Shown one piece after another: positions 26,051-33,937 of a stretch of DNA of 64,000 nucleotides (within the stretch, counting starts at the first letter, position 1; every line of letters begins with the position of its first letter). The stretch is from assembly GCA_038120515.1 (NCBI GenBank), contig JAYOLW010000001.1, forward strand, positions 62,001 to 126,000, written 5' to 3'. This stretch comes from JADHOX01 sp038120515 (GTDB taxonomy: Bacteria > Pseudomonadota > Alphaproteobacteria > Rickettsiales > JABIRX01). The position numbers were made by a program, and so were the translations under genes. Under the pieces are notes generated by a model. The model was not told the DNA's origin. It was given only the letters and a program-made list of their open reading frames with translations, and did no database searches.

Positions 26051-26899
26051 TTATAAACTATTTGTTCTGATTTTGGCTGCTTCATAAAACCCTAGAATTC
26101 TTAGTGAGTTACAAAGGTTGTTTAGTTTGTTTAATGTGTCTTTAATGTTTTGATTATGAATGTTGCCTTCAAAAGATAATAAGAATTTTGCATTTTTTGA
26201 TATGCCCCCAGGAATATAGCTTTCAATTTTTGTGATGTTTATGTTTGCTCTAGAGAAAACACCAAGTGCATTATAAAGTGCAGAAGTTTGGTTTTTTAGT
26301 TCAAATAAAATAGTGCCCACAGCCATAACATTTTTTTCTATTAAAGCTGGTTCTTTCGCAATTGAAACAAAGTGAGTGTAATTGTCATCACTGTCTTGGA
26401 AATTATTGTTTAAAATTTTTAATTTATATAGATCGCATGCAGCTTTACTACATATCACGGCAACATTATTTGCTGGATTTTCAGCAAGCTTCTTTGCAGC
26501 TACAGCTGTGTTGATCTCCTGTTTTTCTTCAAAACCATATTTTAAAATATTATTTTTACATTGCATCAATGCCATTGGATGAGAAATTACGGTTGAAATT
26601 TGCTCTAACGTGTTATTAGCAACAGTGGCTAAACAGTGATTAATTTTGATGAAATATTCACCAGTAATTGATAATTTTGTTTGTTGAAGCAAGTTATGTA
26701 TTTCTGAAACTCTGCCAACATAACTATTTTCTATAGGTATAATTCCGATGCTAACATCTGAATTCTCTACAGCTTTAAAAACATCTTCAAAGTTTTTGTA
26801 AGCAACTTTCTCATGGTTTGGGAAATATTCAATACATACTAATTCTTGATATGCGCCTCTATCACCTTGAAAAGCTATTGAATCTATGTTTTTTTTCAT
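26051..26899 (-). CDS. pheA: Prephenate dehydratase
   Basis: PheA decarboxylates and dehydrates prephenate to phenylpyruvate for phenylalanine. The 282-residue protein has the catalytic domain (FQGDRGAYQEL, IGIIPIENSYVGRV, ISHPMALMQC) and a C-terminal ACT domain (SALYNALGVFSRANINITKIES) for phenylalanine control. The normally invariant TRF near the active site reads Thr175-His176-Phe177. It is divergent from the DAHP synthase gene, with only 40 bases between the starts, so shared control is likely. Confidence 0.93.
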   Translation of the reverse strand: MKKNIDSIAFQGDRGAYQELVCIEYFPNHEKVAYKNFEDVFKAVENSDVSIGIIPIENSYVGRVSEIHNLLQQTKLSITGEYFIKINHCLATVANNTLEQISTVISHPMALMQCKNNILKYGFEEKQEINTAVAAKKLAENPANNVAVICSKAACDLYKLKILNNNFQDSDDNYTHFVSIAKEPALIEKNVMAVGTILFELKNQTSALYNALGVFSRANINITKIESYIPGGISKNAKFLLSFEGNIHNQNIKDTLNKLNNLCNSLRILGFYEAAKIRTNSL

Positions 26900-26939
26900 A
26901 TACTAAATATCACTGCTTAAAAACTATGATATATATATA

Positions 26940-28304
26940 ATGGCAAAAAGATCAAAATGGCAAATAAATAGTTGGCGTGATTATCCGATAAAACAACAAC
27001 CAACATATACAAATTTGGAAGATTTGAAAAGAGTTGAGAATGTTCTTAAATCTGTCCCTCCATTAACTTATTTTGCTGAATGTGATAGGTTAAAGAGACA
27101 GCTGGCAAATGTTTGTCATGGCAAAGGGTTCTTGCTACAGGGCGGTGATTGTGCTGAAAGTTTTCAAGAATTTAATCAGGATAATTTAACAAATTATTTT
27201 GAAGTTATTTTACAAATGACTTTTATATTGATGCAGGGCCTTAGAAAACCAGTTGTAAAGGTTGGACGAATTGCTGGACAATTTGCTAAACCAAGATCAA
27301 GTGATACTGAAACAATTGATGGTAATATTTATCCATCATATAGGGGCGATATGGTTAATTCACTTGAGCTTTCAATTGATGCAAGATATCCAAATCCTGA
27401 AAATTTAATTAATGGTTACAAACAATCAGCTGCAACTCTTAATTATCTAAGGTCGTTAGCTTCAGGTGGTTTTGCTAGTCTTGAAAATGTTGGTAGTTGG
27501 ATTGATGCATTTGCTAATGAATATTTAAAGTCATCAAATACAAGTGATAAAATTTTTGCTATCATTGAACAATTGAATAGATCTATAGCTTTTATTAAAG
27601 CATGTAATTTTGATATCGAAGCAAGCTCACATTTTAATAGTGCAGATTTCTTTATTTCGCATGAAGGCTTGTTGCTTAATTATGAAGAGGCCTTAACTAG
27701 AGTAAACCCAGTAAATGGAAAGTTTTATTGTCTATCTTCTCATATGCTCTGGATTGGCGATAGAACAAGATCTATAAATGAGGCCCATATCGAATTTATG
27801 CGTGGAATTGAAAATCCAGTTGGTATGAAAGTTGGTCCATCTACAGATAAAAATGAATTGATTGATATTCTTGATGTTTTAAATCCAAATAATGAAGCTG
27901 GAAAAATTACCCTAATTACAAGAATGGGAGCAGGCAAAGTTAAGGATATCCTCCCTGATATAGTTCAGCATGTAAAAGCAAAAGGTAAAAATGTGATATG
28001 GTCATGTGATCCAATGCATGGTAATACTGAAACTTCAAGCTCAGGTTATAAAACAAGGCGTTTTGATAATATCATTCAAGAAGTTGAGGAGTTCTTTGCT
28101 GTCCATCATGCAATAGGATCTTATCCTGGAGGTATTCATATCGAAATGACAGGGCAAAATGTTACAGAATGCCTGGGTGGAATTCAGGAAATCGATGATC
28201 ACGATTTAAAAAACTGTTATAAAACACATTGTGATCCAAGGCTTAATGGAATGCAAGGGCTCGAGTTAGCCTTTTTGATTTCTTCGAAACAGAGTCAGAG
28301 ATAA
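26940..28304 (+). CDS. Class II 3-deoxy-7-phosphoheptulonate synthase
   Basis: This enzyme condenses phosphoenolpyruvate and erythrose 4-phosphate, the first step of the shikimate pathway. The 454-residue class II (plant-like) form is recognised by SKWQINSWRDYPIKQQPTY at the start, GFLLQGGDCAESF, VKVGRIAGQFAKPRS, then the metal-ligand region WSCDPMHGNT and GGIHIEMTGQNVTECLGG. Class II enzymes are usual in Alphaproteobacteria. It is transcribed away from pheA, which uses the pathway's product. Confidence 0.95.
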   Translation: MAKRSKWQINSWRDYPIKQQPTYTNLEDLKRVENVLKSVPPLTYFAECDRLKRQLANVCHGKGFLLQGGDCAESFQEFNQDNLTNYFEVILQMTFILMQGLRKPVVKVGRIAGQFAKPRSSDTETIDGNIYPSYRGDMVNSLELSIDARYPNPENLINGYKQSAATLNYLRSLASGGFASLENVGSWIDAFANEYLKSSNTSDKIFAIIEQLNRSIAFIKACNFDIEASSHFNSADFFISHEGLLLNYEEALTRVNPVNGKFYCLSSHMLWIGDRTRSINEAHIEFMRGIENPVGMKVGPSTDKNELIDILDVLNPNNEAGKITLITRMGAGKVKDILPDIVQHVKAKGKNVIWSCDPMHGNTETSSSGYKTRRFDNIIQEVEEFFAVHHAIGSYPGGIHIEMTGQNVTECLGGIQEIDDHDLKNCYKTHCDPRLNGMQGLELAFLISSKQSQR

Positions 28305-28334
28305 ATTTTTGCTAGTACATTAGAATTATCAGGC

Positions 28335-28457
28335 TATAATTTCCCGCTTCGCAGTAATAAAACTGCCAAATCTTGGAAATTATCATTTATTTAAGCATAA
28401 AGTTTCAAGATTTATCAGTCATATTAGTGACTGATCTTAACTGAATGTGTTTTTTAT
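28335..28457 (+). promoter_or_regulatory. Structured 5' leader of the DEAD-box helicase gene
   Basis: A perfect TATAAT at 28335-28340 is followed by a leader of roughly 110 bases holding three back-to-back hairpins. GCAGT 28351-28355 pairs with ACTGC 28362-28366. Bases 28368-28379 pair with 28403-28413 (eight pairs plus three, with a bulged G, and four more pairs inside). ATCAGTCA 28414-28421 pairs perfectly with TGACTGAT 28428-28435. A run of six T precedes the ATG at 28458. Cold-inducible RNA helicases often have such leaders. A regulatory role is inferred. Confidence 0.5.
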
Positions 28458-30190
28458 ATGGATAATTTTAATTCTTACGATTTACCTAAGTCTCTTCATA
28501 AGGCTCTTGATAGGCTAGAAATGAATAAGCCTACAGATGTTCAAATTCAAGCCATACCTGAAGCTTTAAATGGTAAAGATTTGATAGTGTCAGCGCCAAC
28601 TGGAACTGGAAAAACTTTGGCATTTTCTATTCCTGTTGTTGCAAAATTAATTGAGAATAAAAATTTGGGTGTGATTGTAATTACTCCAACAAGAGAGCTT
28701 GCAGCCCAGATATCTCAAGTTTTAAAGTCACTTCTGTTTTTCAATCAAGAAATCAAGTCCGCGCTTTTGATTGGTGGCGCACCAATGGGACCACAATTTG
28801 CTAGTTTGAGGCAAAATCCACAACTGATTGTTGGAACCCCAGGAAGAATTACTGATCATTTAAAAGCAGGACGCCTTGTCTTAGATAACACAAAATTTGT
28901 TGTTTTAGATGAAATGGATCGTATGCTTGATATGGGATTTTCAATTCAGATAGATGAAATCTTAACCTTTATGCAATATAAAAGGCAGACAATGATGTTG
29001 TCTGCAACAATTTCTGCGGCAATAAGAAAGTTATCGGCTAAATATCTTTCTGAACCAGTTTCTGTTTCAATTGCAGCAAACCAAATTGTTAACAATAGTG
29101 TTAAACAAGAATTTCTTCATTTAAATCGTGATGATAAATATCCTGAATTAGTTAAACAATTATCAGAGCGCAAAGGGACGATTATTATTTTTGTCAAAAC
29201 CAGAAGAAATGCAGATGAGATTGCTGATATGCTTTACAATGATAATTTTAAAGCTCGTGCAATTCATGGAGATTTAAGGCAAAATCAAAGAGATAAAATT
29301 ATTAGATTATTGAGAAGAGGTGAATTTGATATAATTGTTGCAACGGATGTTGCATCAAGAGGTCTAGATGTACCTCATATTAGACATGTAATTAATTATA
29401 ATTTACCTACTAATCCTGAAGATTATGTTCATAGAGTTGGAAGAACAGGAAGAGCTGGAGAAGAAGGAGAGGCTGTTACTTTTGTATCCTCAAATGAACG
29501 CAAGGAATGGTATGCTCTTGAAGCTTTTTTAGATCCAGAGAAAAAAAGAAATTTTATTAATGATAATAAGTCTTCTCGTGGTCGAGCTGCAAGAAGAGGT
29601 AGGTCTGACAATAAGTTTGCTGATAAATCTAGATCATCAAAGCGAGGATCTTCTGCAAAACTTAAAGCTAGAAATAATAAAGATGATGCAAGGAAAACAT
29701 CACCAAAATCACGTAGAGATGTTAGAAGTGAAAATACTCAAAAACGATTAGGTGATAATAAGCGATCTGAAGTAAGAAGGTCATCAGTAGAATCACGTAG
29801 AGATNNNNNNNNNNNNNNNNNNNNNNNNNNNNNNNNNNNNNNNNNNNNNNNNNNNNNNNNNNNNNNNNNNNNNNNNNNNNNNNNNNNNNNNNNNNNNNNN
29901 NNNNAGGTGATAATAAGCGATCTGAAGTAAGAAGGTCATCAGTAGAATCACGTAGAGATGTTAGAGGTGAAAATACTCAAAAACGATCAGGTTTTGCATT
30001 AAGAAATAGATCTAAAGCAAAAACCAGTAATCAAAAATTCAATGGTAGATTTGTTTCAGATGATAAAAGTAAGGAAGCTCCTAAAAAGAAGTTTTCGGCT
30101 GATATATCAGATAGAACGGATAGAAAACCAAGAAGAGTTGCTACTAAAAGACAAACTCAACATCCAAAAGATCCACGAAAGTTGAAATAA
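28458..30190 (+). CDS. DEAD-box RNA helicase, RhlE-like (interrupted by a 100-N gap)
   Basis: An ATP-dependent RNA helicase. Motif I is APTGTGKT (46-53), Ia is TPTRELAAQ, II is DEMD at 151-154 where DEAD is usual, III is SAT, and VI is HRVGRTGRAG. A long basic Arg/Ser/Lys tail follows from about residue 375. The gap at 29805-29904 falls in a tandem repeat in this tail. The frame after it ends at TAA 30188-30190, not at the early stop near 29930. Filling the gap with 29 bases, or 29 plus whole 84-base units, restores one frame (553, 581 or more residues). RNA and ribosome remodelling is the expected role. Confidence 0.88.
29707..29991 (+). repeat. 84-bp tandem repeat in the helicase tail, spanning an assembly gap
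   Basis: The word starting AATCACGTAGAGAT at 29707 recurs at 29791, a period of 84 bases or 28 codons. The sequence after the N run (29905 onward) matches the unit beginning AGGTGATAATAAGCG at 29750. The 100 N therefore stand for an unresolved number of units. The encoded unit is basic and Ser/Arg-rich (KRSEVRRSSVESRRD). Confidence 0.85.
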
Positions 30191-30751
30191 TTATTTGTTA
30201 GAAAAATAACTAAAATATTCTTCAGCTAGTCTAATGTAATTTTCTTCTGAAGTTTTTATATATCTTATTTCTGCTTCGCTCATTTTGCGTAAGAATTTAG
30301 CTGGATTTCCAGCGTAAATCTCACCATATTTAACTTGTTTTTTAGGTGTGACAACTGCACCAGCTGCTATCATTGCATGATCTTCTATATTTGCTAAATC
30401 CATAATTATTGAACCCATTCCAATAAAGCAATAATCACCGATTAATGCAGCATGGATTAATGCTTTGTGACCGACGGTTACACCTTTTCCTATTATGGTT
30501 GGGGCTACTTCTGAACCAGTTTTATTGGTTGGATGATTCGCCCTTGAAACATGAATTACGCTATTATCTTGTATATTAGTACCGTCACCGATTCTGATAG
30601 GTGCGACGTCACCTCTTATAACGCAACCATACCAAATGTTAGTTTTGTTACCAATTTCAACATCTCCTGTAATTGTTGCATTGTCTGCTATCATTGCCAA
30701 GGGAGCAATTTTGGGTAAGATGTCGCGATATTTAATAATCCTTTCAGTCAT
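30191..30751 (-). CDS. Gamma-carbonic anhydrase family hexapeptide protein
   Basis: A 186-residue left-handed beta-helix protein built of hexapeptide turns (ATITGDVEIGNKTNIWYGCV, VIRGDVAPIRIGDG). The three zinc-ligand His of gamma carbonic anhydrases are present: His67 (NSVIHV), His95 and His100 (VGHKALIH). The C-terminal AGNPAKFLR and a closing helix fit the YrdA/PaaY group. Hydratase activity is not certain for this subgroup. The stop abuts the helicase stop, and its start overlaps the argC stop by one base. Confidence 0.85.
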   Translation of the reverse strand: MTERIIKYRDILPKIAPLAMIADNATITGDVEIGNKTNIWYGCVIRGDVAPIRIGDGTNIQDNSVIHVSRANHPTNKTGSEVAPTIIGKGVTVGHKALIHAALIGDYCFIGMGSIIMDLANIEDHAMIAAGAVVTPKKQVKYGEIYAGNPAKFLRKMSEAEIRYIKTSEENYIRLAEEYFSYFSNK

Positions 30752-31785
30752 TATGGAAATTTTACAGCTGTTGTAAGGCCAGTTGTTTCTGGAAAGTTAC
30801 ATAAAATGTTGAAATTCTGTATAGCTTGCCCAGAAGATCCGCGATTAAGATTATCTATAATTGATATTATAATTTTGAGATCACTATTTTCTTTGTCAAA
30901 AATATTAATTTCACAATTATTGCTTCCAGTAACGTTACGAAGAGCCGGTATTGTATTGTCGCTATGGATGTTGATAAAATTAGAATTTTTGTAAAATTCT
31001 TTTAGTGTATTTTTTAGAGATACTGCACTTTCATTTGAGCGGATATAAATTGTTGAAAGAATACCTCGAGATATTGGGATTATTTGTGGAGTAAATTGAA
31101 TTTCAAATTTTTCATCATTTATTTGCTCTAGATTTTCTATGATTTCAGCAAGGTGACGATGCTTTTGAATGTTATATGGTTTGATGTTTTCGTTTAATTC
31201 ACAAAATAAATTTGATTCTGATAGCTTCCTACCGCTACCACTGATTCCTGATTTGCTATCTATTATAATTGAATTGTTACAGATTTGCTTTTTCGATATA
31301 ATTGGAATTAATGGAAGCAAAATTGAGGTTGGATAACATCCAGGGCAGGCAATGATTCTTTTTTTTAAAATTTGAGTTTTGGTAATTTCTGGTAAAGCGT
31401 AAATTGCATCTTTTAGATATTCTTCGGCAAGATGTTTTGAGTTATAATATTCTTCAAATAGTTTTAAATTTTGAATTCTAAAATCAGCAGATACATCTAT
31501 TATTTTAATCTTGTCTGGAATTGATTTTATAATTTTTTGTAATTCTCCATGAGGCAAACATGAAAATAAAATATCAGTGTCAGTAAGCTTTTTTATATCA
31601 AATTTGCTGATTTTTGGAAGCTTTTGAAATTTTAAATGCGGGTAAATTTCTGACATTTCTATTCCGGCTTTACTATTACCAAAAAGATTTGTGATTTTGA
31701 TATTAGGATGGTTTAGTGCAAGGTTGATAAGTTCAACTGCTGTGTAACCTGAAGCTCCTATAATTGATATGTTAAATATCTTCAT
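30751..31785 (-). CDS. argC: N-acetyl-gamma-glutamyl-phosphate reductase
   Basis: ArgC reduces N-acetylglutamyl phosphate to the semialdehyde in arginine synthesis. ISIIGASGYTAVELINL is the nucleotide-binding start, and IIACPGCYPTSILLPL holds the catalytic Cys. The 344-residue length fits the longer ArgC type. It overlaps the downstream carbonic anhydrase gene by one base and the upstream suhB-like gene by four, so the four genes from efp to the anhydrase look like one operon. No other arg genes lie in the window. Confidence 0.93.
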   Translation of the reverse strand: MKIFNISIIGASGYTAVELINLALNHPNIKITNLFGNSKAGIEMSEIYPHLKFQKLPKISKFDIKKLTDTDILFSCLPHGELQKIIKSIPDKIKIIDVSADFRIQNLKLFEEYYNSKHLAEEYLKDAIYALPEITKTQILKKRIIACPGCYPTSILLPLIPIISKKQICNNSIIIDSKSGISGSGRKLSESNLFCELNENIKPYNIQKHRHLAEIIENLEQINDEKFEIQFTPQIIPISRGILSTIYIRSNESAVSLKNTLKEFYKNSNFINIHSDNTIPALRNVTGSNNCEINIFDKENSDLKIIISIIDNLNRGSSGQAIQNFNILCNFPETTGLTTAVKFP

Positions 31786-32513
31786 GTGTTTGCAACGGAT
31801 TTGTTATTTGATAATTTGAATATTTTTTTATCTTCATCAACCGAAAAATGAAATTTAGCTTTTTTAGCAAGAAATTCAAAAGCGTATAATTGATGAGAAT
31901 CATGATATGATTTAATTAAAAGGTCAGCTTTGTTTTGGAATATCAAAAGTGCCTCATATGCAAGTGAGTTAAAATGATAAGCTGGTAAATTCTGATTTGG
32001 AATATTTGAAATTATCACCATCGATTCTGGATTTTTATTAGCTGTAATTTGTACTCTTTTCTGATTACAAAATACCTCAGTGTTTTGATGGCAATTTAAT
32101 GTAATATCCAATATTGGGAAATTTACAATAGTTGCAACTATTTGTGTTTTGTTATAAAAGTCATTTATTAAAGTTATTGTGTTTGCTATAAATGGAAGGC
32201 TTCTAGATAGATTGCTTTGATCACTTAAACTATCAACTATAAAATAATCGGTTGCTTCTGCATTATCCGAAGTGACGTCGTTGATAACTTCACCATTAAT
32301 TATTAAACCATTATTTGGATAATGTTTTAATAAATTTTCAATAAAAAAATTATGAGTTGTATTTGTTAAATTATCGACAAATTTTTGAGGAAAATATTCA
32401 GATTTTTGCAAATATTCTATTTCATAAAAATCTCGAATTATTTTATGCTGAATTTTCTCAAGTAGTTTGTTTAATGTTATAATAATTGCCGGTTCTCTTC
32501 CTGCATAACCCAT
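31782..32513 (-). CDS. Degenerate inositol-monophosphatase (SuhB-like) protein
   Basis: The 243-residue protein follows efp, where suhB lies in several Alphaproteobacteria. Its layout matches an inositol monophosphatase: NGE near 73-75 stands for the GEE motif, and FIVDSLSDQSN at 91-101 stands for the family's DPxDGTxN. The second metal-binding Asp is Ser97 and the Gly is Asp98. The C-terminal WDxAAG is not recognisable (SHQLYAFEFLAKKA). It is probably not catalytic. SuhB also has non-catalytic roles in rRNA transcription, which could explain its retention. Confidence 0.6.
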   Translation of the reverse strand: MGYAGREPAIIITLNKLLEKIQHKIIRDFYEIEYLQKSEYFPQKFVDNLTNTTHNFFIENLLKHYPNNGLIINGEVINDVTSDNAEATDYFIVDSLSDQSNLSRSLPFIANTITLINDFYNKTQIVATIVNFPILDITLNCHQNTEVFCNQKRVQITANKNPESMVIISNIPNQNLPAYHFNSLAYEALLIFQNKADLLIKSYHDSHQLYAFEFLAKKAKFHFSVDEDKKIFKLSNNKSVANT

Positions 32514-33076
32514 TATGATACCCTTTCTAAATATGACATTGATTCAGTTTTTATTAAGATTTTATCTCCATCTTTGATAAAGCTTGGAACATTAATTCTA
32601 AATCCATTAGTAAGTATTGCCGGTTTGCTTGATGAAGCTGCGGTTTGTCCTTTAACAGTTGACTCAGTTGTTTCAATTTCTACTTCAATTGTATCAGGAA
32701 GGGATATTGATAAAATGTTATTATCATGAATTTGTGCAATAATATTCATTCCTTCAATTAAAAAAGGCTTGTGTTCGTCACTAACTAAGTCTTTGCTTAC
32801 TGAAATTTGCTCAAATGATTCATTATCCATACAATAGTAATTGTCAGAATCTTCATACATGAATTGTAATTGATTTTCATCAACTCTTACTACTTCAATT
32901 TTATCTTCAGATCTAAATCTTTCATTATATTTTGTGCCAGTTAAAACATCTTTTAGTTCCATTTGGACAAATGCTCCGCCCTTTCCAGGTTGAGTATGCA
33001 TTGTTTTGACAACAACACATAATTTGTTTTTGAAGTTTATAATATTACCAATTCGAACTGAGTTTGCATTAATCAT
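32513..33076 (-). CDS. efp: Elongation factor P
   Basis: EF-P relieves ribosome stalling at proline runs. All three beta domains are present in 187 residues; the tip loop HTQPGKGGAF has Lys32 at the position modified in many species, and the C-terminus has the RINVPSFIKDGDKILI signature. It leads the operon efp-suhB-like-argC-carbonic anhydrase and is divergent from a prepilin gene about 100 bases away. Confidence 0.95.
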   Translation of the reverse strand: MINANSVRIGNIINFKNKLCVVVKTMHTQPGKGGAFVQMELKDVLTGTKYNERFRSEDKIEVVRVDENQLQFMYEDSDNYYCMDNESFEQISVSKDLVSDEHKPFLIEGMNIIAQIHDNNILSISLPDTIEVEIETTESTVKGQTAASSSKPAILTNGFRINVPSFIKDGDKILIKTESMSYLERVS

Positions 33077-33177
33077 ATTTACAATTATTTCAGATTATTA
33101 AAATTTTATAAAAGACCTAATCAATTTATAAAGCGATTGATTTAGCGAAAACTAAAGATAAAGTAAATGAAATTTTA

Positions 33178-33906
33178 TTGGTAAATAATTTGCAACGATC
33201 AATTTTTAGCACAAACTGTAAAGGTTTCTCTTTACTAGAACTCTCGCTGGTAATGATAATTATGTCATTGTTAATTGTTGTTACTTTTTCAGCTAGAAGA
33301 TTATTATATTCAGCTGAGATTGGTAATTTAGTGTCAGGTGTTAACAAACTTGAATCTGCAGTTGGTATTTTTGTCTCAATTTATGAAACTTTTCCTGGTG
33401 ATATGGATAATGCATCAAGCTATTGGCCTGATTATTCTCTTCGTGATGGAGATGGAGATGATAAAATCGAATTATTGGAATATGAATCAGCCAATGCATT
33501 AATTCATATGCAAGCTGCACAAATTGTTCAAGGTCAAGATTGGAATTCAGAAATAATTTATCAAGGATTTTTATTAGAGTCTTTTGAGCAAGGTAAAGCG
33601 ATTTTGTTAAGTAAAGAAGATAAAGATGGTGTTGTTAGAGAAGGCTTTGATTATGCAGTTGATGATGGTAATTATATTAAATTTGGTGGCGGTATAAATT
33701 ATGATGATGAAATTTTTACACCAACAGAGATGTATCTTATTGATTCAAAAATAGATGATGGAAATGCTCATATTGGCAAAATGATTATAAAGCTGTCTAA
33801 TGAGGCTTCTAATAATTGCAGTGATGCTGAAGGCGTTTTTCAAACTTCAGTTACAGAAGATTCCTGTTTGTTCTTATTTAAAATTGATGTATTGGCACCA
33901 GAATAA
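33178..33906 (+). CDS. Type IV prepilin-like protein 3 (calcium-loop family)
   Basis: A prepilin whose leader ends CKG, followed by FSLLELSLVMIIMSLLIVV with Glu at +5; it is the only one of the five with the standard Gly at -1. No ATG is available: TTG at 33178 gives a 16-residue leader, and TTG 33190 is an alternative. FPGD lies at 72-75, and the loop DGDGDDKIELLE at 90-101 is a near-ideal calcium-binding loop. IDSKIDDGNAHIGKM follows. About 242 residues. Confidence 0.78.
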   Translation: MVNNLQRSIFSTNCKGFSLLELSLVMIIMSLLIVVTFSARRLLYSAEIGNLVSGVNKLESAVGIFVSIYETFPGDMDNASSYWPDYSLRDGDGDDKIELLEYESANALIHMQAAQIVQGQDWNSEIIYQGFLLESFEQGKAILLSKEDKDGVVREGFDYAVDDGNYIKFGGGINYDDEIFTPTEMYLIDSKIDDGNAHIGKMIIKLSNEASNNCSDAEGVFQTSVTEDSCLFLFKIDVLAPE

Positions 33907-33937
33907 TTTTGATATTGGTTCAAAAGTAAGGTTAAAA

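Noticed and set aside
26035..26055. AT-only palindrome of about ten base pairs at the pheA stop
   Set aside because: It is made solely of A and T in a very AT-rich genome, overlaps the stop codon and would form a weak stem. I do not call it a terminator.
29805..29904. Possible CRISPR-like array around the N gap
   Set aside because: The repeat is contiguous 84-bp coding sequence with no spacers, and it encodes in-frame basic residues of the helicase tail.
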